NCBI RefSeq assembly: GCF_006861775.1 | Contig: NZ_VDGG01000015.1 | Location: forward strand, 1-64,000 | Direction of reading: 5' to 3' | Length of the DNA stretch: 64,000 nt | Source: Psychrobacillus soli | GTDB taxonomy: Bacteria > Bacillota > Bacilli > Bacillales_A > Planococcaceae | Translations under genes and position numbers: made by a program | The notes under the pieces: model-generated | What the model saw: the letters and a program-made list of their open reading frames with translations, nothing else | Told to the model about the DNA's origin: nothing | Database searches by the model: none | In this document: in pieces, positions 44,998-53,932 of the stretch | Position numbering within the stretch: position 1 is the stretch's first letter | Layout of the letters: each line of letters begins with the position of its first letter

Positions 44998-46560
44998 ATG
45001 AAACGTAATATACTCATAACGGTTATAGTTTTCATTTTTCTCATGGCTAGTTTTCTATTGACCTTTTCAATGTCGCCTACGAAAGATATTAACGACTCGG
45101 TTATCAATAAAACGAAAAAACCAGTCATACTCATCACAATCGACTCGCTTATGAGTCAGCCCCTCCAAAAAGTCATCCAAGAAGGAAAAGCCCCTGCTTT
45201 TTCATTTTTAATAAACAACGGACAATTCCACCCTGAAGTAATTAGCTCCTATCCTACAATGTCCGTGACGATTGACAGTACTGTGTTGACTGGCACTTAT
45301 GCAGATCAGCATAAGATCCCAGGCCTCATTTGGTTTAAGGAAGATGAAAATCGTATTATTAGCTATGGAAGTGGTCTGAGCGAAATATGGAGTCTTGGAG
45401 TGAGAAATGTAGCGCTTGATAGTATTGTTCATTTAAACGAAGAACATTTGAGCAAAAATGTTCAGACCATTCACGAAAAACTCTCAAATAGTAACATTCA
45501 ATCTGCCTCTATTAACGGGCTTGTCTATCGTGGAAGTTTCAAACACCAATTAAATGTGCCAAAACTAATTTCAGCAATGAGACTTCTACCGAATGATATA
45601 GATATCAGCGGACCAACATTACTTTCATTAGGAACATTATCTCAATATAATTCCGAAAATGATTATCACAAGTTAGCCTGGAAAAGAATGGGTGTGAATA
45701 ATCAATTTACCGTTAACGAGTTAAAATTATTGATTGAACAAAATAAACTGCCCGCATTTACGCTCGCCTATTTACCAGATGCAGATAAAGATTTACATAA
45801 AAATGGGCCAGATGAGATGAAAGCAATTGAAAAAGCAGATAAGCATCTTCAAGAACTATTAAATTCTTATTCGACTTGGGAAGAAGCGATTGAACAAACA
45901 ATATGGATTGTACATGGAGATAGCGCTCAATCTACGGTTCTAAAGGATAAAGACACTTCTCTAATCGATTTAAATGATTTGTTGAAGGACTATTCCTTTT
46001 GGGAACGTGAAAATACGAATGGCGAAATTGCAATCGCTATTAACGAGCGAATGGCATACATTAACTTAAATGATGAAAACATGGAGCTTTCAGAGGTAGT
46101 AAAGATATTAAAAAAGGATCAGCGCATTGGCATTATTGCTTGGAAAGAGGGGGAAACAAACTATGTTATCTCTCCACAATCTAATCTGGAGTTTACCTTT
46201 TCTCCAAAAGGTTCGTTTAAGGATTTGTATGACCAATCGTGGGAGTTGAATGGTGATCAGTCGATTTTAAATTTATCGATTGATAGCGGGGGACGTATCG
46301 AATACGGCGATTATCCAGATGCTCTGGCAAGACTTTATGGTGCCCTACATTCACATGAAGGTCGATTCATTATTGTAGATGCAAAGCCACAATATGAATT
46401 TATTGAAAAACATAGTCATGATCATGCTGGAGGAGGAGCACATGGTTCTTTACACAAAATCGATTCCGTTGTCCCGCTTATAATAGCTGGGACTCATGCA
46501 AAACCCGAATACAATAGACTCGTGGACTTCAAAGAATGGATTCTTAATTTAACGAAATGA
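44998..46560 (+). CDS. Alkaline phosphatase superfamily protein (type I phosphodiesterase/nucleotide pyrophosphatase-like)
   Basis: 520 residues. A single N-terminal membrane anchor (about 5-25), then the phosphodiesterase fold: metal ligand in VILITIDSL, nucleophile region SSYPTMSVTIDSTVLTG, second metal site in WIVHGDSAQS, and HSHDHAGGGAHGSLHKID near the C-terminus. Extracellular, membrane-tethered hydrolase of phosphodiesters; substrate unknown. RBS AAGGGTG. Divergent from a GT2 gene, so a role on a cell-surface glycan is possible (inference). Confidence 0.88.
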   Translation: MKRNILITVIVFIFLMASFLLTFSMSPTKDINDSVINKTKKPVILITIDSLMSQPLQKVIQEGKAPAFSFLINNGQFHPEVISSYPTMSVTIDSTVLTGTYADQHKIPGLIWFKEDENRIISYGSGLSEIWSLGVRNVALDSIVHLNEEHLSKNVQTIHEKLSNSNIQSASINGLVYRGSFKHQLNVPKLISAMRLLPNDIDISGPTLLSLGTLSQYNSENDYHKLAWKRMGVNNQFTVNELKLLIEQNKLPAFTLAYLPDADKDLHKNGPDEMKAIEKADKHLQELLNSYSTWEEAIEQTIWIVHGDSAQSTVLKDKDTSLIDLNDLLKDYSFWERENTNGEIAIAINERMAYINLNDENMELSEVVKILKKDQRIGIIAWKEGETNYVISPQSNLEFTFSPKGSFKDLYDQSWELNGDQSILNLSIDSGGRIEYGDYPDALARLYGALHSHEGRFIIVDAKPQYEFIEKHSHDHAGGGAHGSLHKIDSVVPLIIAGTHAKPEYNRLVDFKEWILNLTK

Positions 46561-46618
46561 ATGGTTACTAAAAGGACTAAATAGCCAATTGAAAATACAA
46601 GCAAGGAGAAAGAAAGCA

Positions 46619-46656
46619 AAAAGGAATTATGTCAGATTCATGGCATAGTTCCTTTT
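46619..46656. terminator. Terminator between convergent genes
   Basis: AAAAGGAA.TATG and CATA.TTCCTTTT arms around a 12-base loop. Confidence 0.75.
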
Positions 46657-46673
46657 CTCGTAATATATAAAAT

Positions 46674-47864
46674 CTAATCCTGGTAGCTAGCTTTTTTTAC
46701 CTCATTCATTAAATACTCAACAAAATGATCATCCTTTACCAGCCATGCTTCATCATATCGTTTTAGAAATTGCTCGCCTTCTTCAAAACTTGTAAAGGCT
46801 TGTTCCATTACCGTTTTATTTTTTTCAATCATCCAGTTCCGGTCATTCGATTGATAAAGAAGAAAAACATCTTCCTTTCTATTTTTGTACATCGAACCGA
46901 ATAAAGAATGTTTCAAATTATAACGATTTCTTTTCGCATCTTCTTGTATTGGCTCCAAATGAAATGTATCCAACACAAACTGCTTATATGCTTCCTCTGT
47001 TAAAGAACAACCAGACGCTTTCTGATGGCCGCCACCACCGAAAAATCCTGCAATTTCAGAAACATCGATATGATCATGAATTGTACGCAATGATATTCGT
47101 TTTCCCCCCATATTTAATATAGCAATGAAATCAAGATGGGGATATTCTTTCCCTAGTTCATTTCCTAGTTCGGAATGGTACGATTCTGCATAAACGATAC
47201 CAGCCATATACTCTCCAGTTTCTGACTGTACGATTTCCCTTTTTTTCCGACGTATATAACGATCAATCTTGTCTTCTTCCATGTTCAGCATTTTCTTTTC
47301 GAATTCATCAAAATCAAAATGTTCACTTGTAAGAAGTCGGTCGATCATTTTTTCTTCAAAATCTTCAATAGACACTAAATAGAAGAGTGAATTTAGCGAA
47401 TGAGCTTGATGGTTTTCATTCTTCTCCCACTCCCATGTATCATACTGCCGCACTAACTCTACAAATTCAGTAATAGCATCCTTTGCTTCCAAAACTTTAT
47501 GCGCAACAAGATATTGATAAAATAAGGAGGTAGCTGAAGTTAATTTGCCTTCATCATCCTCTACTAAAACATAGCCCCACTTATAATCATTCAAATGTGT
47601 AGCTGTTTTGTGATGATCAATTAGTTGGACTTTCTCTTTTGTAACATAAAAATCTTGCAGCCTTTTTTCATTTTCTTTATTTGGTGATAAATCAGTAATA
47701 AACAAAAACGTTTCGGGATGATCATTTTCTAAAAAGAATTCAATTTCTCGATTAAGCGACGCTACCGAATTATATCGCACCTTCACTTGCTTTCCAAAAG
47801 CAAGTTTTGCTAAAATGCCACATCCGACACCATCCAAATCATTATGGGACAATAATTTATACAT
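46674..47864 (-). CDS. nrnB: NanoRNase B-like DHH/DHHA1 phosphoesterase
   Basis: 396 residues from the ATG at 47864, which has GGAGGTG six bases upstream. DHH motifs: SHNDLDGVGCG at the N-terminus, FLFITDLS, and QLIDHHKTA; the DHHA1 substrate-binding loop is GGGGHQKASG. Length and sequence fit B. subtilis NrnB (YngD), which degrades short RNA oligonucleotides from the 3' end in the cytoplasm. Homology to other DHH phosphoesterases makes a cyclic-dinucleotide or pAp role possible but less likely. Confidence 0.88.
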   Translation of the reverse strand: MYKLLSHNDLDGVGCGILAKLAFGKQVKVRYNSVASLNREIEFFLENDHPETFLFITDLSPNKENEKRLQDFYVTKEKVQLIDHHKTATHLNDYKWGYVLVEDDEGKLTSATSLFYQYLVAHKVLEAKDAITEFVELVRQYDTWEWEKNENHQAHSLNSLFYLVSIEDFEEKMIDRLLTSEHFDFDEFEKKMLNMEEDKIDRYIRRKKREIVQSETGEYMAGIVYAESYHSELGNELGKEYPHLDFIAILNMGGKRISLRTIHDHIDVSEIAGFFGGGGHQKASGCSLTEEAYKQFVLDTFHLEPIQEDAKRNRYNLKHSLFGSMYKNRKEDVFLLYQSNDRNWMIEKNKTVMEQAFTSFEEGEQFLKRYDEAWLVKDDHFVEYLMNEVKKASYQD

Positions 47865-48112
47865 CCACTTCACCTCCATCGTAGTATGGTTATGAAACGC
47901 GTATTTTATAAGGAAGAAAACGTATGGAGGAAATGCATGTCGCAAAATGATAAAAAGGAATCAGCATGAATAAATCTCACACCGATTCCATTAAACCATC
48001 TATTATTCAGGTGTCATATGTTCCTTTTTAAAAAAGTCCATTAAGTACTTTATCAAATACACTTCGGTGCAAGCTGGTCGTAAAAAAACATTTGCTGGAT
48101 GTAGTTGAAAGT

Positions 48113-49477
48113 TTATAATCTATTCGTAGAAGATTTTAAAATAGTGACTTTTTTAGAAGTTACTTGTTTTTCTACTGCATAGTCTGCACGGTCTTCCCGA
48201 ATAAAGCTCATTGCTATTGCACCAAAAATCGCAGCAATACTAATTGCAAAAAAGTTAAACTGTGGTTGAAGATTAAAAGTTAATAGAATTCCCATATAAG
48301 TTGGAGCTACTATGGAACCGAGACGTCCAAATGCCATTGTACTACCGAGTGCTGCTGCTCGAACATCGACCGAATAATACTCCGCTACATATGCATTAGA
48401 CATATTTTGTAAACCAACTGAAGCAGCCCCAATAAGCGCAATTAGCCCGTAAGCAATATAAATATTTTTCGAGTAGCCGATCAGCACCAATGATACAGCC
48501 CCTACTATATAAAGTGGGATTAGAACACGTTTGAAACCAAGTAATTGAATAAGGTTTCCGAATACCAGTGTTCCAATAATTGCCCCTATTTGTAGCACCG
48601 CAACAAATAAAAGACTTGATTTTAGATCATATCCTGCACTCATCATTAATGTCGGAAGCCATGTATTTAAAGAATACATCAATATGAAAGTACAGAAGCA
48701 AGAGAGCCAGAACATCGTCGTGCTTAAAGCAAGTTTGTTTTTAAAAAGATCACGAACCGATGATTTTTGTAACTTTTCCTGTTGAACATATGTAAATTGG
48801 ACAACTTGCGAAAGCGTTGGCTCTATTTTTCGAAGGACAGTGACAAGACTTTTTGTATCCTTTTGTTTCATTAAAGTACTAATCGATTCTGGGAGGATAC
48901 GTGCAGCAAATGGTAACAAAAGAAGTGGTAATCCACCAATCCAGTAAACTGGTTGCCAACCAAATTTTTCGAGAAATACTTGTCCGCTAAATGATGCAGT
49001 CATTGCACCAACAGAATAACCGCAAAAAATGAATGAAATAATGGCAACACGGTATTTGGTCGGAGCGTATTCTGAGATTAAAGCAGCGATATTTGGCATA
49101 ACACCACCAAAACCTAACCCTGCAATAATACGACAAATAACAAAGAATATAGGTGTCGGTGCAAATCCAGATAATAATGTAAAGAAACTAAATAAGAAAG
49201 TTGTAAAAATAATAATGCGTTTTTTTCCGAAACGATCTGCATACAGCCCAAATAAAACAGCACCAATTGCCGTACCAATTGTCGTATAACTACCGATCGA
49301 CCCTGCTACTATATCCGTGATGCCCCAGTCTTCTTTTAACAAAGGAATCGTCGCGCCATAAATGACAACATCATAACCGTCGAACATCATGATAAAAAAT
49401 AAACAAAGAATAAGTATGTAATGAAAGCCTTTTAATTTACTCTGATTAACTATTTCAATAGGATTTACTGTATTCAT
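48113..49477 (-). CDS. MFS transporter, aromatic acid:H+ symporter (AAHS) type
   Basis: 454 residues, twelve membrane segments. AAHS signatures: MMFDGYDVVIYGATIPLL in helix 1 (acidic residues essential in family) and the loop GLYADRFGKKRIII. It lies 105 bases downstream of a LysR gene on the same strand, so it is probably in that regulon. Substrate could be an aromatic acid or another small organic acid. Confidence 0.88.
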   Translation of the reverse strand: MNTVNPIEIVNQSKLKGFHYILILCLFFIMMFDGYDVVIYGATIPLLKEDWGITDIVAGSIGSYTTIGTAIGAVLFGLYADRFGKKRIIIFTTFLFSFFTLLSGFAPTPIFFVICRIIAGLGFGGVMPNIAALISEYAPTKYRVAIISFIFCGYSVGAMTASFSGQVFLEKFGWQPVYWIGGLPLLLLPFAARILPESISTLMKQKDTKSLVTVLRKIEPTLSQVVQFTYVQQEKLQKSSVRDLFKNKLALSTTMFWLSCFCTFILMYSLNTWLPTLMMSAGYDLKSSLLFVAVLQIGAIIGTLVFGNLIQLLGFKRVLIPLYIVGAVSLVLIGYSKNIYIAYGLIALIGAASVGLQNMSNAYVAEYYSVDVRAAALGSTMAFGRLGSIVAPTYMGILLTFNLQPQFNFFAISIAAIFGAIAMSFIREDRADYAVEKQVTSKKVTILKSSTNRL

Positions 49478-49582
49478 GCTAACCTCTCCGATGCGAATTT
49501 AGTCTGTAATGTAAGGAGATTGTAGCACGATAGAATAGCTAGCATATAACACATAAAATGTATCACTAGCCATAGTTTTAAA

Positions 49583-50500
49583 CTATAGTCGAGTTTGTTC
49601 TTCAGCAATTGTTTCTTTTAAATACTCAATATAAATGTTTGCTAAAGGGCTATTTTTGACATTTTTATGTGTAATATACCCAACGGTAATCCGTTCCTCT
49701 ACATGTAAAGGAACAGCAACGATATCTTTACTATTTAGTTCATGACTAATCACACCCGTTGAAATCGTATAGCCATTTAAGCCAATTAATAAATTAAAGA
49801 GTGTAGCCCGATCACTGACGGTAATATTTTTAGGTCTAGAAATGGTACTTAAAATTTCCTCCGAAAAGTAAAAAGAATTATAGTCCCCTTGTTCAAAGGA
49901 AAGATATGGATAGGGATATAAATCAAATAATGTCACAAAGTCTTGCTTTGCGAGTGGATTTCGTGAACTAATAAATACATGGGGCTTTGCTTCAAATAGT
50001 TCGTGAAAAAGGAGATTACCTTCTCTAAGAAATTTATAAATCACTTTTTTATTGAAATCATTTACATATAAAATACCAATTTCACTACGGAGATTTTTCA
50101 CATCTTCAATAATTTCATAGGTCTTTGTTTCTCTTAACGTGAACTCGTACTCATCCCGATTATATTCTTTTAGCAGGCGTACAAATGCACTTACCGCAAA
50201 CGCATAGTGCTGAGCCGATACAGAGAAATGTTGTTGTAATGATTGCGTATTGGAATATCGATTTTCTAGAAGAGCAGCTTGTTCCACTACTTGTCGTGCA
50301 TACCCTAAAAACTCTGCCCCTTCAGCTGTCATAATAATTCCTTTATTCGTTCTCAAAAAAATTATAATTCCTATTTCATTTTCTAACTCTTTTAGTGCAT
50401 TGGAAAGGCTTGGTTGGCTAATAAATAAATTTTGCGCAGCTTTACTGATGGAACGACTTCTTGCAACTTCAATTACATATTTTAACTGTTGTAATGTCAT
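49583..50500 (-). CDS. LysR-family transcriptional regulator
   Basis: 305 residues. N-terminal winged HTH (QLKYVIEVARSRSISKAAQNL, QPSLSNALKELENEIG) and a C-terminal substrate-binding domain that would bind an effector. Upstream of and co-directional with the MFS gene; it likely controls that gene in response to its substrate. Confidence 0.92.
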   Translation of the reverse strand: MTLQQLKYVIEVARSRSISKAAQNLFISQPSLSNALKELENEIGIIIFLRTNKGIIMTAEGAEFLGYARQVVEQAALLENRYSNTQSLQQHFSVSAQHYAFAVSAFVRLLKEYNRDEYEFTLRETKTYEIIEDVKNLRSEIGILYVNDFNKKVIYKFLREGNLLFHELFEAKPHVFISSRNPLAKQDFVTLFDLYPYPYLSFEQGDYNSFYFSEEILSTISRPKNITVSDRATLFNLLIGLNGYTISTGVISHELNSKDIVAVPLHVEERITVGYITHKNVKNSPLANIYIEYLKETIAEEQTRL

Positions 50501-50696
50501 TATTTTGTACCTCTTTCTATTATATTATGTAATTTGTAGTTTTCGTAAAGAAGATATGTGTCATCATTTCTCCGTCCCTAAAGAAATGATTAATCAGTTA
50601 TGTATAAGTGCAGAGTGGAATCCAATTCAACTCACAAACACTGGTGTTAATATTTTATCTTCCATTGTTTATTTCCCTCGAAATATTACCGAATTT

Positions 50697-51350
50697 TTAA
50701 AGTAACATGGAATGTCCGTGTCTTTCTAAAAATGCTTCTTTTTCTTTATAGTCTGGCATAATACTTCCAACACGTCTCCAAAATGAACGATCATGATTCA
50801 TGTGTATTAAATGACATAATTCATGGATTATCACATAATCAATAACTTCCACCGGGGCCATAGCTAAACGATAATTAAATGTTAGCTTTTTATCCGAACT
50901 ACAACTACCCCACTTGGTTTTAGATTCTACTATTTCAATGATCTTAGGCTTTACTTTCAGTTGTTTTTGATATATTTTTATCCGTTCTCCTACAATCGCC
51001 TTACATCTATTGATATAGAACTTCTTTAGATTTCTTTTTAGTGCCTCTTCATTTAACTCATTACTATCTATTAATTCATGAAGAAAACACTCTTTTCCAA
51101 GGTATAAAAACTTCCCTTGAGCGTGATACTCTCTCGCCTTAGGAATTTCTCGAGCCACACCAATTTCATGGATTTTCTCTAGTATCCATTTCCCTTTACT
51201 TTCTATTGCACTAACAATAATTTCTTTACTAGTGTCCTTTGGGACTTTAACAGTTATGAAACCCACCGAATCTATATGAATTGATAGCTTCTTCCTATTT
51301 CCATACTGAACATTAAATTCTATCATAGTATTTTCAATTTCAATTTTCAT
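50697..51350 (-). CDS. YgjP-like (M48/DUF45) metallopeptidase
   Basis: 217 residues. Zinc motif HELCHLIHMNHDRSFW (HExxH plus downstream His) preceded by WGSCSSDKKLTFNYRL, the signature of YgjP/WLM-type peptidases. No membrane segment or signal peptide, so cytoplasmic. Often linked to DNA-damage or restriction loci elsewhere; no such neighbours are present here. Confidence 0.9.
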   Translation of the reverse strand: MKIEIENTMIEFNVQYGNRKKLSIHIDSVGFITVKVPKDTSKEIIVSAIESKGKWILEKIHEIGVAREIPKAREYHAQGKFLYLGKECFLHELIDSNELNEEALKRNLKKFYINRCKAIVGERIKIYQKQLKVKPKIIEIVESKTKWGSCSSDKKLTFNYRLAMAPVEVIDYVIIHELCHLIHMNHDRSFWRRVGSIMPDYKEKEAFLERHGHSMLL

Positions 51351-51393
51351 AACTAGCCTCCGTTTCTCGCTTGATTAAAGCCGTATGTAGTAA

Positions 51394-51444
51394 AAGGCAT
51401 CAGATCCTAATACAATGTTGAATTGTTTTAGAATCTGACACCTT
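51394..51444 (-). terminator. Terminator after the DUF4256 gene
   Basis: Long imperfect stem (GG.ATCAGAT.CTAA.ACAAT and complement) with a five-base loop. TTTT follows on the minus strand. Confidence 0.65.
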
Positions 51445-51509
51445 AACTCTAAATTTATATAAGTTGAAGTATAAAATAACCTTCCACTGGTGATAGCTCG
51501 GCATATAAT

Positions 51510-52076
51510 CTAAACCCTTAACGAGCCACGGAATCCCCTTGCAGCATAGTAGGAGTCTGCTCCATTGTGGTACACAAAGACTGTATCGTAGCGACAATCA
51601 CAAAACAAGGCTCCACCCAATTTTCTAATATTATCAGGTGTTTGCACCCAGCTCGACGTTTTCAAATCGAATTTTCCAAGTTTCTGCAAATCCCGATATT
51701 GTTTTTCCGTTAAAAGTTCAATGCCCATCGCAGTTGCCATATCAATGGCGCTATTTTCGGGTTTATGTTTTTTTCTTGACTCCAATGCTTCCTGGTCGTA
51801 ACAGACGCTTCTGCGACCTTTAGGACTTTCTGCGGAACAGTCATGGAAAATATATTCGTTATTCTCTTTGTCATAACCAACAACATCCGGTTCCCCTTCT
51901 GTTTTTTCCATTTCATTGAGCGACCAAAGTTTTTCGATGTTCTTTTCCAGCTTCGCTTGAACTTTACTCCATTCAATCCCGTCATGACGGTTCATATTTT
52001 TCTCAAAACGTTCTTTTAATACGCTGAGTAGTTCTTCCCGTTGTTCTAGTGGCAACTCCAAATTTTGCTTTGTCAT
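51510..52076 (-). CDS. DUF4256 family protein
   Basis: 188 residues matching the DUF4256 family by its conserved blocks EGEPDVVGYDKE, FHDCSAESPKGRRSVCYD and FDLKTSSWVQTPDNIRKLGGALF. Soluble, function unknown. It lies 30 bases after the dihydrouridine synthase gene, possibly in one transcript. Confidence 0.85.
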   Translation of the reverse strand: MTKQNLELPLEQREELLSVLKERFEKNMNRHDGIEWSKVQAKLEKNIEKLWSLNEMEKTEGEPDVVGYDKENNEYIFHDCSAESPKGRRSVCYDQEALESRKKHKPENSAIDMATAMGIELLTEKQYRDLQKLGKFDLKTSSWVQTPDNIRKLGGALFCDCRYDTVFVYHNGADSYYAARGFRGSLRV

Positions 52077-52106
52077 ATTAGTTTCACCCTTATTGTTTTT
52101 ACTCGT

Positions 52107-53078
52107 TTATATACTAGATTGTTCTTTTTCAAAGTTATCAAGCAATGTACGCACTTCATCTGTGGATTTCGTGTTCATCAATTGATTTCTTAATTCGCCA
52201 GCTCCACGGAATCCTTTGACATAAATTTTGAAAAAGCGATGTAGTGCCGTGATGGAACGTGGTAATTCTGCTGAATACTGATCTTGAAGATCCAGTTGGA
52301 ATCTTAGAAGATCAAGGTATTCCGTAGTGCTATGCTCTTTTTGCTCTTTTTCAAAAGCAAAAGGATTTTTAAAAATACCTCGCCCAATCATAACTCCATC
52401 AACACCATATTTCTCAACAAGCTCTAGCCCAGTTTGACGGTCAGGAATATCTCCATTGATTGTTAGCAACGTATTTGGGGCTATTTCATCCCGTAATTTT
52501 TTAATGTCAGGGATCAGTTCCCAATGCGCATCTACTTGGCTCATTTCTTTTCTTGTACGTAAATGAATAGAAAGATTCGCAATATCCTGTTTGAAAATAT
52601 GTGTTAGCCACTCTTTCCACTCGTCAACTTCGCTAAAACCAAGTCGTGTTTTCACACTGACAGGTAGTCCTCCCGCTTTAGCTGCTTGAATAAGCTCTGC
52701 CGCTACTTCCGGACGTAAGATAAGACCGCTACCTTTCCCTCTCGTTGCTACATTCGGTACTGGGCAGCCCATATTAATATCGATGCCTTTAAATCCTAGC
52801 TCTGCCATGCCAATACTCATTTGGCGGAAATATTCGGGATTATCCCCCCAAATATGTGCCACCATCGGCTGTTCATCTTCTGTAAAAATCAAACGGCCGC
52901 GCACACTTTTCATCCCCTCTGGATGACAATAGCTATCCGAGTTTGTAAACTCTGTAAAAAACACATCAGGTTTACCTGCTTTACTCACTACATGACGAAA
53001 AACAACATCCGTCACATCTTCCATTGGCGCAAGTACAAAAAATGGTCGTGGTAAATCACGCCAAAAATTATCTATCAT
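52107..53078 (-). CDS. tRNA-dihydrouridine synthase
   Basis: 323 residues from the ATG at 53078, the start expected from family alignments ([23 protein letters not shown]); an open frame extends 45 codons further without similarity. FMN-binding TIM barrel with catalytic cysteine in [10 protein letters not shown] and VKTRLGF for flavin. Reduces uridine to dihydrouridine in tRNA. Which position it modifies is not clear. Confidence 0.9.
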   Translation of the reverse strand: MIDNFWRDLPRPFFVLAPMEDVTDVVFRHVVSKAGKPDVFFTEFTNSDSYCHPEGMKSVRGRLIFTEDEQPMVAHIWGDNPEYFRQMSIGMAELGFKGIDINMGCPVPNVATRGKGSGLILRPEVAAELIQAAKAGGLPVSVKTRLGFSEVDEWKEWLTHIFKQDIANLSIHLRTRKEMSQVDAHWELIPDIKKLRDEIAPNTLLTINGDIPDRQTGLELVEKYGVDGVMIGRGIFKNPFAFEKEQKEHSTTEYLDLLRFQLDLQDQYSAELPRSITALHRFFKIYVKGFRGAGELRNQLMNTKSTDEVRTLLDNFEKEQSSI

Positions 53079-53416
53079 TTTAAACTCAAATCCTCTCACT
53101 ATGGGTATTACTTTAAACTCCCGGCTTAAAAATATAAAGCCACATAACTTATTATCAAACACAAGTATATTTGGATATTTCATTTGTGCAAAACTACCTA
53201 CGAAAATCGACAATGTTTATTTTAACCTATATCTGTCCTGAATGGTATTTTTCTAAACCAAAATGCAGATGATAGAAACTTTTTTTATCATAACAGGTCC
53301 AACTACTTGACCGCTTCACAAGCTGTTATCACATATGGTTTATTGGTAATTACTTTGAAAACTTCATTAAATTAGGTAGTATATAATTCAGGACAAATAG
53401 TATTGGAGGAATCAGA
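53079..53416. other. Intergenic region between the dus gene and ytoQ
   Basis: Divergent promoters are expected here. Apart from a TATATAAT-like -10 near 53381 in front of ytoQ, I see no gene, repeat or RNA structure that can be supported. Confidence 0.3.
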
Positions 53417-53857
53417 ATGGAACTTATTGTTTATTTAGCGGGTCAGATTCATGATGATTGGAGAGATGAAGTTGCACAAAAAGCAAAGTCAAAAAATCTT
53501 CCGCTTCGTTTTGTAGCCCCGCAAACAAATCATGATCGTTCAGACAATATCGGCGAAGAAATTTTGGGAAAACAGCCATCTAATCTATATAAAGATGATG
53601 CAGCGTCAGATATTAATAATTTTAGAACTCAAGTGTTAATGCAGAAAGCAGATATCGTCATAGCCTTATTCGGAGAAAAATATAAACAATGGAATACAGC
53701 AATGGACGCTAGCATGGCCATTGCCATGAACAAGCCTACGATTATCATTAGACCTGAATCATTAATTCACCCATTAAAAGAGCTTTCAAACAAAGCAAAT
53801 GTAACTGTAGAAACCGTTGATCAAGCAATGGAGGTTATCAGTTATATTTTTGATTGA
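53417..53857 (+). CDS. ytoQ: YtoQ family protein
   Basis: 146 residues, matching B. subtilis YtoQ along its length (LAGQIHDDWRDEV, PQTNHDRSDNIGEEIL, KADIVIALFGEKYKQWNTAMDA). The fold resembles nucleoside deoxyribosyltransferase-like proteins. No activity is established. Single gene with GGAGGA upstream. Confidence 0.92.
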   Translation: MELIVYLAGQIHDDWRDEVAQKAKSKNLPLRFVAPQTNHDRSDNIGEEILGKQPSNLYKDDAASDINNFRTQVLMQKADIVIALFGEKYKQWNTAMDASMAIAMNKPTIIIRPESLIHPLKELSNKANVTVETVDQAMEVISYIFD

Positions 53858-53878
53858 AATAAAAAAATGAAAATTAAT

Positions 53879-53925
53879 AAGGAGTAAGCAAACAAAAAAT
53901 ACTTTTGTTCGCTTACTCCTTTTTT
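53879..53925. terminator. Terminator between ytoQ and the LTA synthase gene
   Basis: AAGGAGTAAGC.AACAAAA arm with its complement, followed by TTTTTT. Serves both convergent genes. Confidence 0.88.
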
Positions 53926-53932
53926 AATGAAT

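Noticed and set aside
50523-50705. Possible 49-codon plus-strand gene between the LysR and YgjP-like genes
   Set aside because: No good ribosome binding site, no similarity I recognise, and it overlaps the end of the convergent peptidase gene.
53079-53213. Extended N-terminus of the dihydrouridine synthase
   Set aside because: The added 45 residues do not look like the family, whose proteins start at the MIDNFWRD position.
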